DNA of 64,000 bases from Cordilura impudica (taxonomy: Eukaryota; Arthropoda; Insecta; Diptera; Scathophagidae): positions 98,455,946 to 98,519,945 of the forward strand of contig OY821517.1 in NCBI GenBank assembly GCA_963682025.1. The letters run 5' to 3'. Below, one piece after another: positions 58,951 to 64,000 of this stretch; within the stretch, counting starts at the first letter, position 1, and each line of letters begins with the position of its first letter. Under the pieces are notes generated by a model. That model was given only the letters and a program-made list of their open reading frames with translations. It ran no database searches and was not told the DNA's origin. Position numbers and translations under genes: made by a program.

Positions 58951-60524
58951 AACCTTTCCTTAAAAAGTACATTTTCTTAAAAAATTACCTTTTCCTAACA
59001 AAAGTACCTTTTCCTAAAAATATACATTTCCTTAAAAACCTACATTTTCTTAAAAATGGTACCTTTTTTTAAAAAGTAACTTTTCTGAAATCAGTATATT
59101 TTCGTACAAAGTACTTTTCTTAAGAAAGTACGTTTTGTACAATTAATAATATCTACTTTAAAAAATTTCTCTTTTCGTAAAAATTTACATTTCTTAAAAA
59201 GTATATTTTCTTAAAAAAGCATATATTCCTCAAAAAGTAGCATTTATTTAAAATGTGAATTTCCTTTAAAAAAAATTATTCTTAAAAAATAACTTTTTGT
59301 CAAAAAATTACCTTTCTTAAAAAAGTACATTTTCCTAATAAGCACCCTTTCTGAAAAAAGTACATTTTCTAAAACTAATAATTTTTCACACAAAAGTGTG
59401 TTTACTTAAAAAGAGTGCATTTTCTTTAAATAATAACACCAGTTCTTAAAAAGTACTTTACCTGATAAAAGTACCTTTACTTAGAAAGTACCTTTTCTTA
59501 AATTGTACCTATTTTAAATAGTGCATTTTCTTAAAAAGTCAATTTTCTTAAAAAAGTGAATTTCTTTAAAAAGTACATAGTCTTCAGAATATATTATTTT
59601 TTCAAAAAGTACCTTTTCTTAAAAAGTTTTTCGGAAAAAAGTAACTTTTTCTTGAAGTGTGCTTCTTCTTAAAAGCTTCAAATTTTTAAAATTTAACAAT
59701 TTTCTTAAAAAAGTAGCTTTTCTTAAAATGTGCTTTCTCTAAAAAAAAGCTCTTTCTTACAAAAGTACATTTTCTTAAAAAGTAAATTTTCTTTCATGTG
59801 CTTTTTCTAAAAAAAAGTACCTTTACTTAACAAGTGCCTTTTTGCAATGTACCTTGCCGTTTCTTAATAAGCACCTCCTCTGAAAAAAGCACATTTTGTA
59901 AAAATAATAACTTTTCATAAAAAAGTAAATTTTCTTACAAAGTATATCTTTTCTTTAAATAATAATACTTTTCTTAAAAAATAAAATTTTCTAAAAAAAT
60001 TACCAATTCTTAAAATGTGCTTCTTCTTAATAACAAATTATATACGTTAAAGATTTTCTTGAAAAAAAAAAAAAGATTTCTTAAGATGTACCATTTTTCT
60101 TAAAAAAGTACATTTACTTTAAAATAACTTATTTTCTTAAGAAGTGCGTTTTCTAAAAGTATCTATACTTAAAAAGTACATTTTCTAAAAAGGTCCTTTT
60201 ATTAAAAAGCACATTCTCTTAAAAAGTATCTTTTATTAAAAATACCCTTTTCTAGAATAAAGCATTTACTTAAAAAAGTATATTTTCGTAAAAAGTACTT
60301 TTTCTTACAAATTTTCTTAAAAAGTATTTTTTCCTAAAAATAATCTTTTTTTATATGTACCTCTTGTTAAAAAGTACCTTTTGTAAAAGGTACCTTTTCC
60401 ATTTAAGTCAATATTCAAAAAGTAGTCTTTTTTTATAAAGTACCCGTTTCTTAAAAAGTAATTATTCTGGAAAGTACTTTTTCTCACAAAATGCTTCTTC
60501 TTTAAATGTACATTTTGTTGCTTA
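58951..60524. repeat. Short palindromic-unit array, ~1.6 kb
   Basis: Roughly 80 degenerate copies of a 17-20-bp unit of the form 'ttttcttaaaaagtacc'. The unit is close to self-complementary (GTAC at the joins, TTNTTAANAA in the middle), so the array looks similar on both strands. Unit length and sequence vary strongly. It contains no genes. Confidence 0.9.
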
Positions 60525-60629
60525 AATATAATAATATAATAATGTAATATAGAGTAAATTAACTAAAGCAAATACCAAAATACTACACGGAGTGAAAACT
60601 CCGTGGCATAGCAAATAAAATCCGGTTTT

Positions 60630-62279
60630 TTAAGTGATACCCTTGAAAAAATACGATTTGTCAAACTCTTCAAAATAGGCTTCTGTCTCTGATATGACTT
60701 CTTCCTTTGTGAAAAATCTCTTTACCTGGAGCCATGTTTTCAAGTTTGGAACAAATAATAATCACTGGGTCCAGATCTGGAGAATACAGCACAAAGAGCA
60801 CAATTTTCCTGAAGCCGAAGCAGTTGAAATCATCGGCGCATTGTCATAACGAAGCTAGATTTTTTTCTTATATAAGTGGGGTCGTTTTTCTTAACTTCTT
60901 CATCCAATCTGTCCAATAACCCAATATAGTAATTGGCAGTATTTACACCCTATACCAGTATGTGGTTTGGGTGTAATGACTTTTTGCTGCTGTTTGTAAC
61001 AACCAAAAATATTTGACCTACACCCATCTGATTCGATTTAACGATGTCCGTCCGTCCGTCTGTGTGTCCATTTAAAGCTTGTATTCAAACTGTAGGTCGC
61101 AAATATGAATATATTTTAATCAAATTTGGTATTTTATCTTTTATCATCCATGGGATGAACGCTATTGAAATTGGTCAGAAGCGGTCCATGTTCAGCCCTA
61201 GCCCCCATACAAATGACCCCTATGAAATCAACATATATTGCCATAAGATCCAAATTATCATACAAATCTTGAAATTGGGTTTGTATGTATTTATTACATT
61301 CATTAATCAGTAGTCCAAAAATGATCCCTATTGGACAACTCTTAGCCATAGGCCCCATATAGAGCTGCTTCCCGATCTTCACTTAAATCTATCAAAAAAC
61401 AAAAATTTTGCACTGATTATTTTGTTTGCATATATTTTTGCAAAATACAAGAGACCTTACCAAACATGGTCAGGATCGGTCCATTTTTGGGCCTAGTCCC
61501 CCATATAGATATAGCAACCGATATAAATTTTTTCATATCTGCAGCCGAAAAAATTAATAAAAATCCCACTCAAATTTGGTTTATGCTTATTTTCTATATC
61601 CAGTTAGTTGGGCCTGAGAGATAGGGTCTCTAAACGCATAGTATAGGGTATCGTATAGTCGGTCTAGAACGACTATAATTTTCTTACTTTTTTTTTTGTT
61701 TTATCCGAGTAATCAATAAATATTATATCACGTGCATCCCAAAAAATTGTGACCATTAGCTTTCCAGCTAATTATTGAGCCTTCGGTCGCTTTGGTCGGC
61801 TTTCACAGCCTATTGGACTCCGGTGTATTGCAATGAATCCACGCCTCAAAATTCAGTTGAATTTACTTCAAACATCTCAAAGCATTCTTTGAATCACGAA
61901 CATGATTCAGCTGTTAAAAATCGCAGCACACATCGGACAGAAAGTTTTTTATATTAAATGATCATGTAATATGTGCCAAACTCACTCGGTTGATATCTGT
62001 ATGATGCCAGCAATGTCACTCACTTTAACCTTTCAATCATCCAATACAATCTGATGCACTTTTCTTACATTTTCTTCGGCAACTGCCTAATTTGGACGAC
62101 CAGGATTAATTAATTGTGGTCCTACGACTACGTTTAAGTTCGGAGTACCAACTTTTAACTATTGAATATGATGGCGAAGATTCACCGTAATGTTTATCAA
62201 TCCATTGTTTTGCTTGGACAGCATTTTTTCTCGCCAAGAAACTATGTTTAATCAAAACATGAAACGCTTTGCAATCCAT
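60630..62279 (-). pseudogene. mariner transposase, interrupted and broken
   Basis: It starts with ATG at 62279: MDCKAFHVLIKHSFLARKN, AVQAKQWIDKHYGESSPSYS and IVKSWYSELKR (helix-turn-helix). Broken frames carry KVSDI-like, LSDVCC-like and NALRCLK. Then come EAWIHCNTPESNR (first catalytic box, Asp of MDETW lost), SWKANG and LGCT, and the REP-A insertion. The rest is NYYIGLLDRLDEEVKKN, YDNAP (second Asp), YSPDL (third Asp region, with SDYYLF in a shifted frame), and EAYFEEFDKSYFFKGIT before a stop at 60630-60632. Spacing and motifs are those of DD34D mariners. Many stops and shifts make it dead. Confidence 0.9.
60943..61690 (-). mobile_element. REP-A copy nested in mariner
   Basis: From 'ttacaccctataccagtatg' to 'ttttcttactt', with GTCC at 61046-61058 and palindrome 'ggtctagaacgac'. 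It sits between the mariner segments encoding the GCT...IYWLL-like and NTANYYIGLL parts, so REP-A moved after this mariner had inserted. Confidence 0.9.
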
Positions 62280-62462
62280 TTTTTCTCAAACTTTAAAAGC
62301 AGCATAATTTTTATTACGGTAACTTTTTTCCTAATTAATAAAATGTCATTTAATTTTGACATACATACTTTATCTAACAGTTGGCCCTACTGAATAAACA
62401 GAAAAAAATTGTCACATAACACGCCATCTCTATGTTAGGCCATGGAGTTTTCACACCATGTA

Positions 62463-64000
62463 GTATGTAGATATTTTGCAATATGAATCGTGGACTTCAT
62501 AAGGGGTCATGAGTAATTTATTCTCTGAGATAATTATTTTGATAATAAAAACTAACGAATTTGTTCAAAAATATTTGTAAATGCAATAAACTGCATAAGG
62601 AAAAAGTTAAACTCAGAGTGATTAAGAGTGATTTCAATATTCATTTAATTTTTTACTTAATAGCCTCTCTTTGGTTTTCTAAAGTAAAGGTCGTAATAAA
62701 TTACACTGTATTTTTCGTATGACCATAATTTGTAAAATTGAGTATTTGTTTCAAAAATGTTTTCTTGGCAACTGTTTAATTTAATGCTTTAAATGTTGTG
62801 AAGATGTTTGTTAAATTTTTATAAGTAACAAAATGGCTTATAATTAACAAATATTTTTTTATAATTATTTTTTAATATGAAATAAAATAAAACTTAATTC
62901 ATGATTGATTAGTTGACTTTTATATTTATAGGCACAGAATATAAATAAAATAAAAACAAAGAACATGAATTCAACAGGTGTTATTTAATTTCCTGAATTG
63001 AACAAGACACACATTTAACTCTCTTATGAATATAAGCCATTAAATTTGACAGATAGCCTTTATAAGATTATTTAATGAGATCCAAAGTCAATTGTGAGGC
63101 TGGCTTAAATATTCTTCAAAGAATATTTTACGAAACAATATTTAAAGTTAATTTTGTTTTATGTGCGAAGTTAAAATTTTCAATTGTTAATCCGCTTTTT
63201 TTTTACAAACTTTCTAAAAATATATTTATGTAGCGTTGTGTGGAATCTTGTTAAACCTGTTGAGAATGATAAATTCATATATAAAGTCTTAAGTTTGTTC
63301 AAGGCCCTTTCGTTGTATTCTCTCTTTAGCTTATAATTCAAAAGAGCATTTGATATATACATACATATCAGCTTTTCCCAAAGGGTAGTTGGTATTACTT
63401 GACAACTTTGATTTTCAATAAGGATATATGCATTTATTTTTATGTTTATTTTCTTTTTTTAATGGAAGTTAACATGATTTATTTTTTTTAGCCGTTTCCA
63501 ATATTAATAAAATCATAATAATTTGACAATAATAAAAAACATATTAAAGAAAAAAATTTAATTTCATAATAATTTTCATGGCGAGAAATTTTACAGAATG
63601 TTATAATTTGTAATTCTGAATAATACAAATTTGAGATTTCAATACCCAATGTTGAATCAGTGTAACTCAAATAAATCTGAACTTAAAATATTTGTTTCTT
63701 TTTTTAATTTCTCTTTTCATTCATGTACTTCAATATGCTATTGTTGTTCGTTGCAAAGCCACTGACTGGAATTTGTATATAATGTCTTCAAACGACAAAT
63801 TGTTTTGTTCGAAAACAGATTTTCAAATGTGTTAATTAATATTGTACACGCAAGGGTTAAAGAAGAAGTTGTTGGATTATCAGCTAGAATTATATTTTGA
63901 TGACAATAGTATTTAAGCTTTAATTCGGATAATTTTATCAAATTTTTTTAAAATCCGCTATTTTTCAGAAATAGATCCAAATGTCCCTCGTGAAAATTGA
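62463..64000. other. AT-rich stretch with no recognisable content
   Basis: No frame or repeat could be assigned up to the window edge. Confidence 0.5.

Larger units (their letters stand above)
60586..62460 (-). mobile_element. mariner element with nested REP-A insertion
   Basis: The left end CACGGAGTGAAAACTCCGTGG (60586 on) and the right end ...GGAGTTTTCACACCATG (to 62460) are inverted copies of about 21-24 bp. Each is flanked by TA (60584-60585 and 62461-62462), the mariner target duplication. Subtracting the nested REP-A (60943-61690) leaves about 1.13 kb, slightly below the usual 1.3 kb. It carries a broken minus-strand transposase. Confidence 0.85.

Noticed and set aside
58951..60524. 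CRISPR-like array of short repeats
   Set aside because: Repeats are degenerate and contiguous, without unique spacers, and the context is eukaryotic.
383..61382. A recurring ~70-90-aa frame (MDLMAIYVDFIGVICMGA...) in REP-A copies at 383, 13554, 15914, 39545, 40640, 57294 and 61134
   Set aside because: The frame recurs because the underlying DNA repeat recurs. Differences between copies are not biased toward silent positions, several copies carry stops or frameshifts, and the frame runs into the GTCY microsatellite. A dN/dS test over many copies would be decisive.

Overview
This window looks like eukaryotic, very AT-rich, intergenic DNA from a fly (order Diptera, probably a higher fly; inferred from the repeat types, not proven). 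I find no intact host gene, tRNA, rRNA or CRISPR array. Almost everything recognisable is mobile DNA in various stages of decay, separated by AT-rich sequence with no visible content.

The commonest component is an interspersed non-autonomous repeat, called REP-A here. It is about 0.75-0.8 kb when complete. One end carries AACAAGTAAGAAAATTATAG followed by a palindrome centred on GGTCTAGACC. Inside is a GTCC/GTCT (GGAC) microsatellite, and the other end is a near-palindrome around CCACATAGTGG. About 20 copies or fragments occupy roughly 10.8 kb (about 17%). They resemble the GTCY-bearing 'mini-me'-type repeats of Diptera. A second interspersed family, called HEL-B, has clear Helitron ends (5' TC, and a 3' hairpin followed by CTAG), with five copies. 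Larger Helitron-like elements carry internal tandem arrays: about 140-bp units at 8.7-10.5 kb and about 158-bp units at 45.1-48.4 kb.

Cut-and-paste elements form the second layer. A 4.3-kb element with about 0.8-kb terminal inverted repeats carries a broken transposase of an unassigned, hAT-like family (4.36-8.65 kb). A fold-back relative without coding sequence lies at 23.5-25.4 kb, and another inverted-arm element with a broken gene at 31.9-33.5 kb. Two Tc1/IS630-type transposase remnants lie at 3.1 and 42.1 kb and a PIF/Harbinger remnant at 51.6 kb. A nearly intact GTF2IRD2/ZBED-type hAT transposase is at 55.3-57.1 kb. A mariner at 60.6-62.5 kb is split by a nested REP-A copy. Retroelements are a Penelope-like element (11.9-13.2 kb), three isolated Penelope-type 3' regions (48.1, 51.3, 54.8 kb) and a non-LTR retrotransposon C-terminal fragment (53.8-54.7 kb).

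The most interesting signal is that all four Penelope-type 3' regions contain a hammerhead-ribozyme-shaped sequence. Stem II pairs perfectly in all four while its sequence differs between loci, and stem I pairs perfectly in three. Stem III is the self-complementary ACGT (ACGU in RNA). Three copies keep the catalytic CTGANGA and GAAA boxes; one has decayed in CTGANGA only. Other notable structures are a 1.6-kb array of short palindromic units (58.95-60.5 kb), a degenerate array of about 200-bp units (28.0-30.3 kb), a GC-rich minisatellite (46.9-47.6 kb), and one coding-like open frame of unknown origin (17.94-18.26 kb).
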